Shown one piece after another: positions 1 to 7,886 of a stretch of 64,000 nt of DNA. Each line of letters starts with the position of its first letter. Position 1 is the stretch's first letter. Origin of the DNA: Niabella sp. (lineage in GTDB: Bacteria > Bacteroidota > Bacteroidia > Chitinophagales > Chitinophagaceae); NCBI GenBank assembly GCA_017744715.1, contig JAGIAT010000009.1, positions 1 to 64,000 on the forward strand, written 5' to 3'. Made by a program: the position numbers and the translations under genes. Below the pieces are notes generated by a model, which had not been told where the DNA came from, searched no databases, and worked only from the letters and a program-made list of their open reading frames with translations.

Positions 1-448
1 CGCTTTGACCGGCATCAAAAACAAAACAACTGTTTTTACCGGACACCAGTAGTTTTAAACTACCGGTTATAAAAAATTCCCAGGAATTGGAACAGACATT
101 GAAACATTCAAATTGGGGTATCAATCCCACATGGGTAAATGTAACCAGGGTATGCCCCTCCTGTACGGCTATTTCAAAAATGATCCTTGTGCCATTCCAC
201 TCGGTTCGATGGTCGAAGAAGGTATTATAGCTGTCTGCAACTTCCCAAACAATGCGCTGTGGGTTCAGCTTTGCGATATACATTTCGGCGGTAAGATACT
301 TATCACGGTAAATGAATCTGCTGCCGGGTAGATCCGTGCGGCCTTCAATATTTTCAGACCACCAGCCCCTTACATCATTGATGGCGCTAAAAACCTGTAG
401 CGGTGCTGCGGTTGTGACAAAGCTTGTTGTAAAATCCTCATTTTTCAT
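1..448 (-). CDS. SRPBCC (START-like) family protein, 3' end missing
   Basis: The minus strand is open from an ATG at 448 to the window edge (149 codons, no stop), so the C-terminus lies outside. The product starts MKNEDFTTSF, then has the 'VFSAINDVRGWW' helix followed by alternating beta strands, which is the N-terminal layout of SRPBCC/AHSA1-type ligand-binding folds. These cytoplasmic proteins bind small hydrophobic ligands or act as activators; no substrate can be named. The C-terminal helix is not visible, so subfamily is unresolved. There is no signal peptide. It is divergent from the serine hydrolase gene at 853. Confidence 0.75.
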   Translation of the reverse strand, partial: MKNEDFTTSFVTTAAPLQVFSAINDVRGWWSENIEGRTDLPGSRFIYRDKYLTAEMYIAKLNPQRIVWEVADSYNTFFDHRTEWNGTRIIFEIAVQEGHTLVTFTHVGLIPQFECFNVCSNSWEFFITGSLKLLVSGKNSCFVFDAGQS

Positions 449-852
449 GACGGCTGTTTTTATAAATAAAAGGAGTCGTGATACCCGTTGCGCAATGTTT
501 GCAGATCAAAGGTACCAACAGAAACGGAACTGCCCGGGGTGTAAAACAGACATTATTGCGGGTATATTTAGACAAATTTGCCCCTTTAAATTTTCAAATT
601 CAACAGCGTATCTTCTAAGCTGATTGCTAAACGCTGTTTAACCTTAGATGCCGTTTGATATTGACCATTTATTGTTGTCCCTGGGGGCGCATTTAGGCTG
701 AGGAGACCTGGGGATTTTCAGCGCTATAAAACGATTCGCGCTTGCGATGCTTATTCACCATTCACTATTGACTCATTTCCACATTTTCAGTTCAATTTGA
801 AAAAACTGCGTATTTATGTAATATTGCCTACGCTTTACCCGGTTTTATACTT
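449..852. other. intergenic region between divergent genes
   Basis: About 400 bases with no credible gene on either strand. It holds a word-like stretch near 749-772 (ATTCACC/ATTCACTATTGACT) resembling text seen again near 34345-34370, and a candidate promoter for the serine hydrolase at 797-826. The rest shows no structure that I can interpret. Confidence 0.5.
797..826 (+). promoter_or_regulatory. candidate Bacteroidota promoter for serine hydrolase
   Basis: TTG at 797-799, a 19-base spacer, then TAATATTG at 819-826, which differs from the -7 consensus TAnnTTTG at one base. It lies 26 bases before the ATG at 853. Confidence 0.4.
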
Positions 853-1995
853 ATGAAATCAATATATCTGACATACCTTACAGCGCTGTTGATGTTGTCG
901 CAGCACTGCAAAGGGCAGCCTGATGCTGTATCTGCAATAAAGAGCAACAACCCTTTAAAAACGCCGCTCGATAGCCTGGTGCAGCGGGCGGCGGAACATT
1001 ACCTGCAATCTCCCGTAACCTTTGACCTGTCCATTGGGATTATTAAAAACGGGGTACCGCATCCGTATAATTTTCACAGGGGAACGGGTTCTTTAAGTGA
1101 AGGCAGCACTTTTTTTGGTTTAGGCTCCATCGCAAAAACCTTTGTGGGTATGATGCTTGCCCAGGCCGTGATTGAAAAGAAAGTGCAGCTAACCGATGAT
1201 ATCCGGAACTATTTACCGGGCAATTATCCCAATTTACAATACCAGGGGCACCCCGTCCGGCTGGCAGACCTGGCCAATCATACTTCGGCATTACCCGCCA
1301 TGTCGAGAGATTATGATGAGCACTACCTGGACAGTGTTTCCAGGTTAAAACCAGAAGCCTTCCGGGCGTTTTACCGCATTTATACAGCAGACAGCCTGTT
1401 CCGCGACATGCACCATTTTACGCTGGATACGATTCCCGGAACCAAATACCGCTATAATGGAAACGCAATGATGGTACTGATTGCTATTTTACAGCAGGTA
1501 TATCAGATGCCTTACGATAAGCTGGTAACTTCGTTTCTGAAAAAGCAGGCCGGGATGCTGCATACCAAACCCCGGCTTACCATAAAAGAAGAGGCACTGC
1601 TGCTTCCCGGTCATGACGAACAGGGTAAGGTATTGCCATTTATTCCTGACGATGGCTTCAGAGCCGCGCCTTCCATGTTTTCAACACCGGCAGATATGCT
1701 TACATATGCAGCCGCTCATTTAAACGGGAAAAATGCAGCAATGCGCCTGAGCCATAATACTACGTTTACCAAACCGGATGGCACGGGTTTGGGCCTGGGC
1801 TGGATGTTGGGTACCGAAGCCAATGGTCTGCCTTTTATCATGCATACCGGAAGGGATGGGTTTGGCTTCAGCTCCTTATGCTACCTTTATCCGGATCAGA
1901 ACGCCGCCATTATCATCCTCGTAAACGACAGCAGCGGCCAGGAACGAGTGGCCGATTTAAAGAACGAACTCATTTCAAATCTATTCCGGTTTTAG
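853..1995 (+). CDS. serine hydrolase, beta-lactamase class C / PBP family
   Basis: Exported serine hydrolase of the Beta-lactamase (PF00144) fold; members include class C beta-lactamases, D-Ala-D-Ala peptidases and esterases. The N-terminus is a hydrophobic export signal ending near KGQ (residues 1-22). The SxxK nucleophile motif is S92-I-A-K95 in GLGSIAKTF, and a KTG-box equivalent HTG is present late in the protein (HTGRDGFG). The second-motif region reads KYRYNGNAM (about 198-206), so the usual YxN appears as Y-N-G, a departure from the family. Length 380 aa is normal. It is monocistronic, with 160 bases before the next gene. Substrate (peptidoglycan, ester or lactam) cannot be read from sequence. 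Confidence 0.85.
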   Translation: MKSIYLTYLTALLMLSQHCKGQPDAVSAIKSNNPLKTPLDSLVQRAAEHYLQSPVTFDLSIGIIKNGVPHPYNFHRGTGSLSEGSTFFGLGSIAKTFVGMMLAQAVIEKKVQLTDDIRNYLPGNYPNLQYQGHPVRLADLANHTSALPAMSRDYDEHYLDSVSRLKPEAFRAFYRIYTADSLFRDMHHFTLDTIPGTKYRYNGNAMMVLIAILQQVYQMPYDKLVTSFLKKQAGMLHTKPRLTIKEEALLLPGHDEQGKVLPFIPDDGFRAAPSMFSTPADMLTYAAAHLNGKNAAMRLSHNTTFTKPDGTGLGLGWMLGTEANGLPFIMHTGRDGFGFSSLCYLYPDQNAAIIILVNDSSGQERVADLKNELISNLFRF

Positions 1996-2156
1996 GCGCT
2001 TACAATCCGGCAGCGATTAGAACCCAGAACGGCAATACCGCACAGATCTTAAAAAAAGCATATCTCCTTCCCGGTCTATACCAGCAAGATCTGCCGGCCG
2101 GATTGTTATTCGTTTACCTGCTAAACCGGTTTCACTAAAAAACGGTAATTTGCGGG

Positions 2157-2981
2157 ATGAGCAGCTTTTACCTCACCTCGCTTAATTCCGGCAGCAACGG
2201 CAACTGTTATTATATCGGCAACGATGAGGAAGCAGTGTTAATAGATGCCGGCTTATCCTGCCGGGAAACCGAAAAACGGATGCACCGGCTGGGGCTGACG
2301 CTTAAAAAGGTAAAAGCCATATTCATCTCGCATGAGCACGGCGACCATATCCGGGGCCTCGAGGTACTCTCCCGGAAACATCAGCTCCCCGTTTATATAT
2401 CTCCCGGCACACTTCGTCACTCGGGCCTGCAGCTGGATCCGGGGCTTGTTCGTCCGCTGACCACCGAAAACCCCGTATCGATCGGCGCTTTATTGGTCAG
2501 CGCTTTCCGGAAACATCATGATGCCGCAGATCCGCATAGCTTTACGGTAGCCGATGGCCATACCTGTATTGGCATTTTTACCGATATCGGAAAAGTTTGC
2601 GAAAACCTTAGCAGCCATTTCAGAAAATGCCATGCTGCGTTCCTGGAAGCCAACTACGATGAGGGCTTGCTTGAGCAGGGCCGGTATCCGTATCACCTCA
2701 AAAAGCGGATCCGCGGTGGCCAGGGACATTTATCCAATAAAGAAGCGCTCGAACTTTTTATTTCCTGCAGACCCGTCCATATGAGCCACCTGTTTCTCTC
2801 TCACCTTTCGGCAGACAATAACGACCCGGACCTGGTCCGCGATCTTTTTGCCGGGCAGGCCACCACTACCCATATCATTGTCGCTTCCCGGTACCAGGAA
2901 ACACCGTTATATACCGTTTCCGGGAAAAATGCCGGTTACTCCAATGCTCCGCTAACCCTGGGACAACTCCGTTTATTCTGA
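2157..2981 (+). CDS. MBL-fold metallo-hydrolase, YycJ/WalJ-like
   Basis: Cytoplasmic metallo-beta-lactamase-fold hydrolase of about 270 aa. The dinuclear metal motif HxHxDH is H59-E-H61-G-D63-H64 in FISHEHGDHIRG. The N-terminal strand 'SLNSGSNGNCYYI' and the following 'LIDAGLSCRE' match the YycJ/WalJ branch, small exonuclease-like enzymes linked in Firmicutes to cell-wall/DNA metabolism. Later ligands are plausible at the C-terminal half: FTDIGK, LEANYDE and LSHLSADNND. The ATG at 2157 is chosen because the conserved first strand begins at once. A weak -7-like TAATTTG sits only five bases ahead. Biological role in this phylum is not established. Confidence 0.85.
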   Translation: MSSFYLTSLNSGSNGNCYYIGNDEEAVLIDAGLSCRETEKRMHRLGLTLKKVKAIFISHEHGDHIRGLEVLSRKHQLPVYISPGTLRHSGLQLDPGLVRPLTTENPVSIGALLVSAFRKHHDAADPHSFTVADGHTCIGIFTDIGKVCENLSSHFRKCHAAFLEANYDEGLLEQGRYPYHLKKRIRGGQGHLSNKEALELFISCRPVHMSHLFLSHLSADNNDPDLVRDLFAGQATTTHIIVASRYQETPLYTVSGKNAGYSNAPLTLGQLRLF

Positions 2982-3235
2982 AGCCATACGGAACAATAGA
3001 AATACGGCCGTTAACATGCACATAAAACAAAGCCACTCCTCCATAATGTAGTCCGTCATACCAACCGGCGCATGATCATTTGTTCAATTTCATAAAAACC
3101 GCGCCCTTGTCGCCAAAGCAATCCCCCCAGGCAAAAGTATTGCTGATGAAAAGAGAACAAATTGCGGTAGGCGCGAAAAAAAGGGATGCTAAATATAAAA
3201 AAGAATGCGAATTTTGTAAGAATCCGGGCTAAGGT

Positions 3236-4108
3236 ATGCAGGAACAAAAAGAAACATACGAGGGCTTACAAAATGATGCGCTGGGCATAAAGATCCGCTC
3301 AAACGACAATCCTTATCCTGCAGCTGATATTCAAAAAAAAATACTGCAACCTCGCAGATTATCTTCCTATTTTATTGTATTCATTGAAAGTGGCTCAATT
3401 ACCTATAACTTAGACTTACAAAGCTTTACGCTTACCGACGGGCACTTGCTTTTTGCGATGCCCAATCAAATTTTTACGCCACCCGCCAAAACTGACAATC
3501 TTAAATATTTCAAGCTGCTGTTTGATGAAAACACCCTGGCACTGCTGCCACAACAATTCGCTTTTTTGGTTAACCCGTTAAACGCACCAATCATAACTCT
3601 TGACCAGGCTGCAAAAGAACGGGTAATACAGGTTTTTGTAATTTTAAACCGGATACTTTATTTAGATCAACAGGAAACCGACACGGAAATAATGCTGTCT
3701 TATTTGAACGCATTACTGTCAGAATTAAACAGCGCTTATTTCAAAAACAAAGAACCCGTCAACATCCTGAACACGAACCTTTCAAAGTTTATCGAGTTTA
3801 AATTAGTCGTGGAAACGTCGCTCACAGAGCAACCTTCCATCAATGCCATTGCTGATAAATTAGCATTATCTACAACCAGTTTATACCGGATTGTAAAAGA
3901 ATATGCCGGAACATCGCCAAAAGATTATTTTATCAATCGTTTAATGACCGAAGCTCAGAGAAGGTTACGTTATTCCAGTACTTCTATCAAAGAACTGGCC
4001 TATGAATTGGGCTTTAATGACGCTGATTATTTTTCAAGGCTCTTCAAAAAAAATACAGGAAAAAGCGCCAGCGACCTTTTGCCCGGGCAGGATTTGTCGG
4101 GCAAATAA
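3236..4108 (+). CDS. AraC family transcriptional regulator
   Basis: One-component regulator of 290 aa. Residues about 30-160 form a cupin-like sensor region (aromatic-rich strands such as SYFIVFIESGSITYNLDLQ), and residues about 185-285 form the paired HTH_18 AraC DNA-binding domain, with the second helix-turn-helix 'SIKELAYELGFNDADYFSRLFKK'-type signature. There is no signal peptide or membrane segment. It lies 65 bases upstream of an SDR gene on the same strand, which has its own good -7 element, so the AraC protein is a natural candidate regulator of that SDR. Effector unknown. Confidence 0.9.
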   Translation: MQEQKETYEGLQNDALGIKIRSNDNPYPAADIQKKILQPRRLSSYFIVFIESGSITYNLDLQSFTLTDGHLLFAMPNQIFTPPAKTDNLKYFKLLFDENTLALLPQQFAFLVNPLNAPIITLDQAAKERVIQVFVILNRILYLDQQETDTEIMLSYLNALLSELNSAYFKNKEPVNILNTNLSKFIEFKLVVETSLTEQPSINAIADKLALSTTSLYRIVKEYAGTSPKDYFINRLMTEAQRRLRYSSTSIKELAYELGFNDADYFSRLFKKNTGKSASDLLPGQDLSGK

Positions 4109-4143
4109 AATGATTTGTCCATTTCCGCTCTTTTCCGGCCGGT

Positions 4144-4151
4144 TACTTTTG
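4144..4151 (+). promoter_or_regulatory. -7 promoter element before SDR
   Basis: TACTTTTG matches the Bacteroidota -7 consensus TAnnTTTG exactly, 22 bases before the SDR ATG. No TTG is found at the usual 17-23 base spacing (nearest is 26 away), which would fit an activator-dependent promoter served by the adjacent AraC gene. Confidence 0.55.
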
Positions 4152-4173
4152 CTTCATAAAATTCAAACAAAAA

Positions 4174-4911
4174 ATGAAATTTGCATTAGTAACAGGGGCC
4201 AACAAAAGCATTGGCTTTGAAGTTGTACAGCAACTCGCCCAAAAAGGAATTCATGTTTACCTCGGCAGTCGTAATTTAGAGAACGGCGTTGAAGCCGTTG
4301 ACAAATTAAAGGCAAAAGGATTGAACAATGTAGAAGCGATCCAGCTTAACATTACAGACGACGCATCCGTAATGAAGGCCCGTAAAGAAATAGGTAAGAA
4401 AACAAACGTGTTAGACATACTTATTAATAATGCGGGGGTTTACGGAGGTTATCCGCAAACTGCCTTTGACGCAACGATCGACCAGTTTAAAGCAGCTTAT
4501 GATACGAATGTTTACGGCGCGGTGCGCGTTACACAGGCATTTATTGATTTATTAAACAGGTCGTCGGAACCCCGTATTGTGAATGTAAGTTCAAGTCAGG
4601 GTTCAATTACCCTGCACAGCGATCCTGCTTATAAATACTATGACTACAAAGGCGCGGTATACCTTTCTTCAAAATCAGCCCTGAATATGTATACGGTGGT
4701 TTTGGCATACGAATTAAAAAATACCAGCTTCAAAATAAATGCTGTTTGCCCGGGATATACAAAAACAGATTTCAACGGACACCGCGGGCCGGGAACCATT
4801 GAGGATGCCGGAAAACGGATCGTAAAATATGCGCTGATTGGTAATGACGGGCCAACAGGAAAATTTTTCAGTGAGGAAAACAACCCGGAAACAGGAGAAA
4901 TACCCTGGTAG
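4174..4911 (+). CDS. SDR family NAD(P)-dependent oxidoreductase
   Basis: Classical short-chain dehydrogenase/reductase of 245 aa, cytoplasmic. The cofactor motif TGxxxxIG is T7-G8-A-N-K-S-I-G14; NNAG is at 85-88; the catalytic Ser lies in VNVSSSQGS (about 139-141); the catalytic pair is Y163-LSS-K167. The region after the active site (VCPGYTKTDFNGHRGPGTIEDAGKR-type) resembles carbonyl-reductase-like SDRs. It follows the AraC gene and ends before a strong bidirectional hairpin at 5007-5044. An Arg in GSRN after the second strand favours NADP(H). Substrate is not predictable. Confidence 0.9.
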   Translation: MKFALVTGANKSIGFEVVQQLAQKGIHVYLGSRNLENGVEAVDKLKAKGLNNVEAIQLNITDDASVMKARKEIGKKTNVLDILINNAGVYGGYPQTAFDATIDQFKAAYDTNVYGAVRVTQAFIDLLNRSSEPRIVNVSSSQGSITLHSDPAYKYYDYKGAVYLSSKSALNMYTVVLAYELKNTSFKINAVCPGYTKTDFNGHRGPGTIEDAGKRIVKYALIGNDGPTGKFFSEENNPETGEIPW

Positions 4912-5006
4912 CGAAGATCATAAGAACTAACACAACGAACTGCCAACAGCGTATTCGCAATATGCAGATGCATAGCCATCTAAAAACGCGGCTCCTGGAT
5001 CTTATA

Positions 5007-5044
5007 AAAGAAAAAAGCTGTCTGTGAAGACAACTTTTTTCTTT
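5007..5044. terminator. bidirectional terminator between SDR and tRNA-Lys
   Basis: The left arm AAAGAAAAAAG-c-TGTCT (5007-5023) pairs with AGACA-a-CTTTTTTCTTT (5028-5044) across a GTGA loop, with a single C/A mismatch. Both strands carry a U-rich 3' arm, so it can end the SDR transcript (+) and the tRNA-Lys transcript (-), whose 3' end is at 5046. Confidence 0.8.
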
Positions 5045-5045
5045 G

Positions 5046-5118
5046 TGATCCCGCTGGGACTCGAACCCAGGGCCCATACATTAAAAGTGTATTGCTCTAC
5101 CAACTGAGCTACGGAATC
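5046..5118 (-). tRNA. tRNA-Lys (UUU anticodon)
   Basis: The reverse complement folds as a full cloverleaf of 73 nt. The acceptor stem is GATTCCG/CGGGATC with one T-G pair and discriminator A. The D arm contains AGCTCAGTTGGTAGAGC. The anticodon stem ATACA/TGTAT carries loop CTTTTAA, giving anticodon TTT, and the T arm is CTGGG-TTCGAGT-CCCAG. CCA is not encoded. The anticodon reads AAA/AAG, hence lysine. It has its own promoter (5142-5172) and terminator. Confidence 0.95.
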
Positions 5119-5141
5119 AACTGCGTTCCCGTTTGGGAGTG

Positions 5142-5172
5142 CAAAAATAAGGGAATCAATTTATTGCTCCAA
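5142..5172 (-). promoter_or_regulatory. promoter of tRNA-Lys
   Basis: On the minus strand: TTG (5170-5172), a 20-base spacer, then TATTTTTG (5142-5149), a full match to TTG-N17-23-TAnnTTTG. The predicted start lies about 15-20 bases before the mature tRNA 5' end at 5118. This is the cleanest promoter in the window. Confidence 0.8.
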
Positions 5173-5357
5173 AAAAAAACAAAGAATTCTTGAAATATTT
5201 TTCATTTTTTTTATCAAAGAGCAGCCACCATGCGCATTGGAATATGGCTTTCAATACTTCCGGTTGCCGTCTTTCTAAACAAGACAGATCACGCGTGGTA
5301 ACTGGTGCCTCAGCCAGGTCTTTTGCATCCCATCTCTAACGCACGCCGGCAGATCCT

Positions 5358-7817
5358 TTAAGGAAGCCGCTCCAGCTGGTAACCCTGCGCACGCAAAAAA
5401 CGGATCATCGCTTCCAGCTGATGATAGAACTTATCCGTTCGCCGCTCATCCGTTCCATAATGGATCAGCAGAAAATTGCCGGCCAGCCCTTTTTCCGATT
5501 CCACTTTTTTTAATTGGCTCAGCAGCTGCGCACTGCTTTTATAATTGGGCAGTTCCGGCCAGGTATAGTCTGCATTGGTGCCTGTGCCCGGTGTAAAATT
5601 AATAACCGTTAATCCCTGTTCCCTTGCCCAGGCCACAACATCTTTATTATACCACTCATAGGGCGGAAGAAACCAACGCCCTTTGGCGATACCCATTTCA
5701 TGAAGCGTTTGATAGGCATTGCTCAGGTCGGCGGCAAACTGCTCCTTTGTAACCAATAAGGAATCCCGTTTTTTCCAGTCGTTATACAATAGATGCTTAT
5801 CGGAATGGGAAGCAATATAGTGGCCCTCTTTTTTTAATTGCAGTACCTCCGGTCTGAACTTCTGATCGCGTAAAAAATCGCCCGTAAAAAAGAAGCTGGC
5901 CTTTACATCCTGCTGCTTTAATACCTGCCGGATGTAAGCGCCCCCCTCCCCTTTGTCATGCGCCGAAAAGAGGAGGTATACTTTTTTACCAGGCATACCA
6001 ATCACCGCACCTTCGGTGTCTTTGCGCACCGCATCCGTACCCGATGCCGTGGCCTGCATCTTTGAAAAATAATAGGTCAGGCTGGCCGTGCCATCCATGG
6101 TAGGTTCGTTGCTGGAATAATCGCCATAATCATCATGGTAGATAACCAGGGGCGACTGGAAGGCAGCAAATGAATCCGGTTTATATAATTTGATCCCGAT
6201 CAACTTATTCCAGATACTTCCATAAATGGGTCCGTCTACCAATCCCCCGGAAATCTTATACCCGTGCAAATGGGTAAAGGCCGAATGCGGGTCCCTGGGA
6301 GCCACTCCGTTTTCCGGCAGATCACAGATCATACTGGTGCCCCAGGGATTGCACCCCAGCAGCCAATCGCGCAATGCGGCTTCCAGTTCGTCGTACTGAT
6401 GATCGCCGCTGGTTTCCTTATACAAACTGATCTGCGTTAATATGGCTACCGTAAGGTTATTCGAACACCAGATAAACGGTACCCCCATGAGGAACGGGTT
6501 TCCGGCTCCGCGTTTCTTTACCCGGTCGATCCCCTCCTTCATAAAGGAGCGATATTCGTTCCGGTCCCTGTGGTGTCCGGCGCCCAGGTAATGCCCCAGA
6601 TTCAAAAAAGGGTACCACTGGTAATGGCGTGCGGTATCGGCGCCCATCCAGGGCGTTACCGGTTCCTGCCTGGCAAAACCGATCGCTTCATCCAGGTAAT
6701 GCTCCTTTTTATCCACTTCGTATAAAGACAGGGCTGCCAGCTCCATATCATCTACATAATTGTCTTCCTCATAAAAATAGGGTGCCCCAAAGGGGATGGT
6801 CTGGTTATTTCCCGGGTATTTTTTTCCAAAAGCATAGGCATCCCGGGCTTTTTCCGTTAAGATGGCTGCAAAAGCAGGGTCATATCCCCCCAGGATCTTT
6901 GCACCCAGCGCAAATGCCGAGGCAAACTTGCCGGCACTGGAAGCCACACCCTTTGTACGGTTCTGATATTTCGGCCCCTGTGGCTTACCGGATATAAAAT
7001 ATACCGGGCGGCTCAGTCCCATATGCGGCGCGTAGGTCACCGTATCCTGGTTGGGCAAACGCATGCCCCGGTGATCCCGGTCATCGGCGATCTGGTTATA
7101 GTATTCTTCCTTTCCCGGGTTCATTTTCACCATCCATTCCAGGCCCCACCGGGCTTCGTCGAGGATGTCCGGGATCCCGTTACTGCCGGTTCTCCCGCTG
7201 GCATCATGCCGGTCTTCAAAGCTTCCCGGGTTTTTCATATACGCAAACAACAGCTGAAATGTAGCATTGGCCGATGTGGGCAGGTATTGCAGGTAATCGG
7301 ATGCATCATGCCACCCTCCCGCCACATCGATGCGTGTAGAGTCTTTACGTGGATCGTTATGATATACAATAAAGCCGTCTGTAGTATGACAGCTGTCGTT
7401 TAAAAAAGGATTGAACTTGGAACGTTGCTGCCGCATGTATTTCAGCACAAAATCAGCGGTACCGTCGTACACCTGGTTATTTACCGGGAATATTGGGGAA
7501 ACAACATCGCCTGCCTTTATATAATAGCGCCCCGGTTTTTGAAAAGCCGTAAAATTCAGGCGGAACCCGCTTTTAAAGGCGGCGTAGGCCGGAAAGGCCT
7601 GCACCTTATTACCGGTGTACACTACTTTGCCGGTAGCCGCATCGACCAGGGAGAAACGCGTGCAGCTCATGGCATTTTTAGACACCAGCACCGCCACTTT
7701 TACATCTTTTTCGGTATAGCCCAATTGATTGATCCGTATCCAGGACTGGCCATACCCGGTGACAAACAACGCAGTCAAAACAATGGCAGGCAGTATTTTC
7801 TTCAGCAACAGTACCAT
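5358..7817 (-). CDS. GH9 endoglucanase-type enzyme fused to a polysaccharide deacetylase-like domain
   Basis: Exported 819-aa two-enzyme fusion. Residues 1-23 are a signal peptide (ends VTGYGQ). About 25-110 is the CelD_N immunoglobulin-like domain starting with the hallmark IRINQLGY. About 115-580 is the GH9 (alpha/alpha)6 barrel: the catalytic base pair is in GGWHDASDY (D171, D174) and the general acid Glu is in NEPTMDGTAS near residue 570. About 610-819 is a NodB/CE4-like domain with the metal motif HSDKH, the FLPPYEWYN motif and a late LLIHYG motif. Its first motif is FSAHDKGEGG, not the usual TFDDG, so deacetylase activity is uncertain. GH9 members cut beta-1,4-glucans, with some acting on glucosamine oligomers. 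It is divergent from the SDR at 7887. Confidence 0.9.
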   Translation of the reverse strand: MVLLLKKILPAIVLTALFVTGYGQSWIRINQLGYTEKDVKVAVLVSKNAMSCTRFSLVDAATGKVVYTGNKVQAFPAYAAFKSGFRLNFTAFQKPGRYYIKAGDVVSPIFPVNNQVYDGTADFVLKYMRQQRSKFNPFLNDSCHTTDGFIVYHNDPRKDSTRIDVAGGWHDASDYLQYLPTSANATFQLLFAYMKNPGSFEDRHDASGRTGSNGIPDILDEARWGLEWMVKMNPGKEEYYNQIADDRDHRGMRLPNQDTVTYAPHMGLSRPVYFISGKPQGPKYQNRTKGVASSAGKFASAFALGAKILGGYDPAFAAILTEKARDAYAFGKKYPGNNQTIPFGAPYFYEEDNYVDDMELAALSLYEVDKKEHYLDEAIGFARQEPVTPWMGADTARHYQWYPFLNLGHYLGAGHHRDRNEYRSFMKEGIDRVKKRGAGNPFLMGVPFIWCSNNLTVAILTQISLYKETSGDHQYDELEAALRDWLLGCNPWGTSMICDLPENGVAPRDPHSAFTHLHGYKISGGLVDGPIYGSIWNKLIGIKLYKPDSFAAFQSPLVIYHDDYGDYSSNEPTMDGTASLTYYFSKMQATASGTDAVRKDTEGAVIGMPGKKVYLLFSAHDKGEGGAYIRQVLKQQDVKASFFFTGDFLRDQKFRPEVLQLKKEGHYIASHSDKHLLYNDWKKRDSLLVTKEQFAADLSNAYQTLHEMGIAKGRWFLPPYEWYNKDVVAWAREQGLTVINFTPGTGTNADYTWPELPNYKSSAQLLSQLKKVESEKGLAGNFLLIHYGTDERRTDKFYHQLEAMIRFLRAQGYQLERLP

Positions 7818-7856
7818 ATACGCGGTATTAAAAGTTATTTTTTAATATTTTATAAG

Positions 7857-7864
7857 TAGGTTTG
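7857..7864 (+). promoter_or_regulatory. -7 promoter element before SDR
   Basis: TAGGTTTG matches TAnnTTTG exactly, 22 bases before the ATG at 7887, inside the 69-base divergent gap with the GH9 gene. No clear TTG -33 box is seen. Confidence 0.5.
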
Positions 7865-7886
7865 TTGAAATTTTTTCATTAGCCGC

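Noticed and set aside
312..623. 103-codon + frame over the SRPBCC start
   Set aside because: Antisense to a better-supported minus-strand gene; composition is not protein-like.
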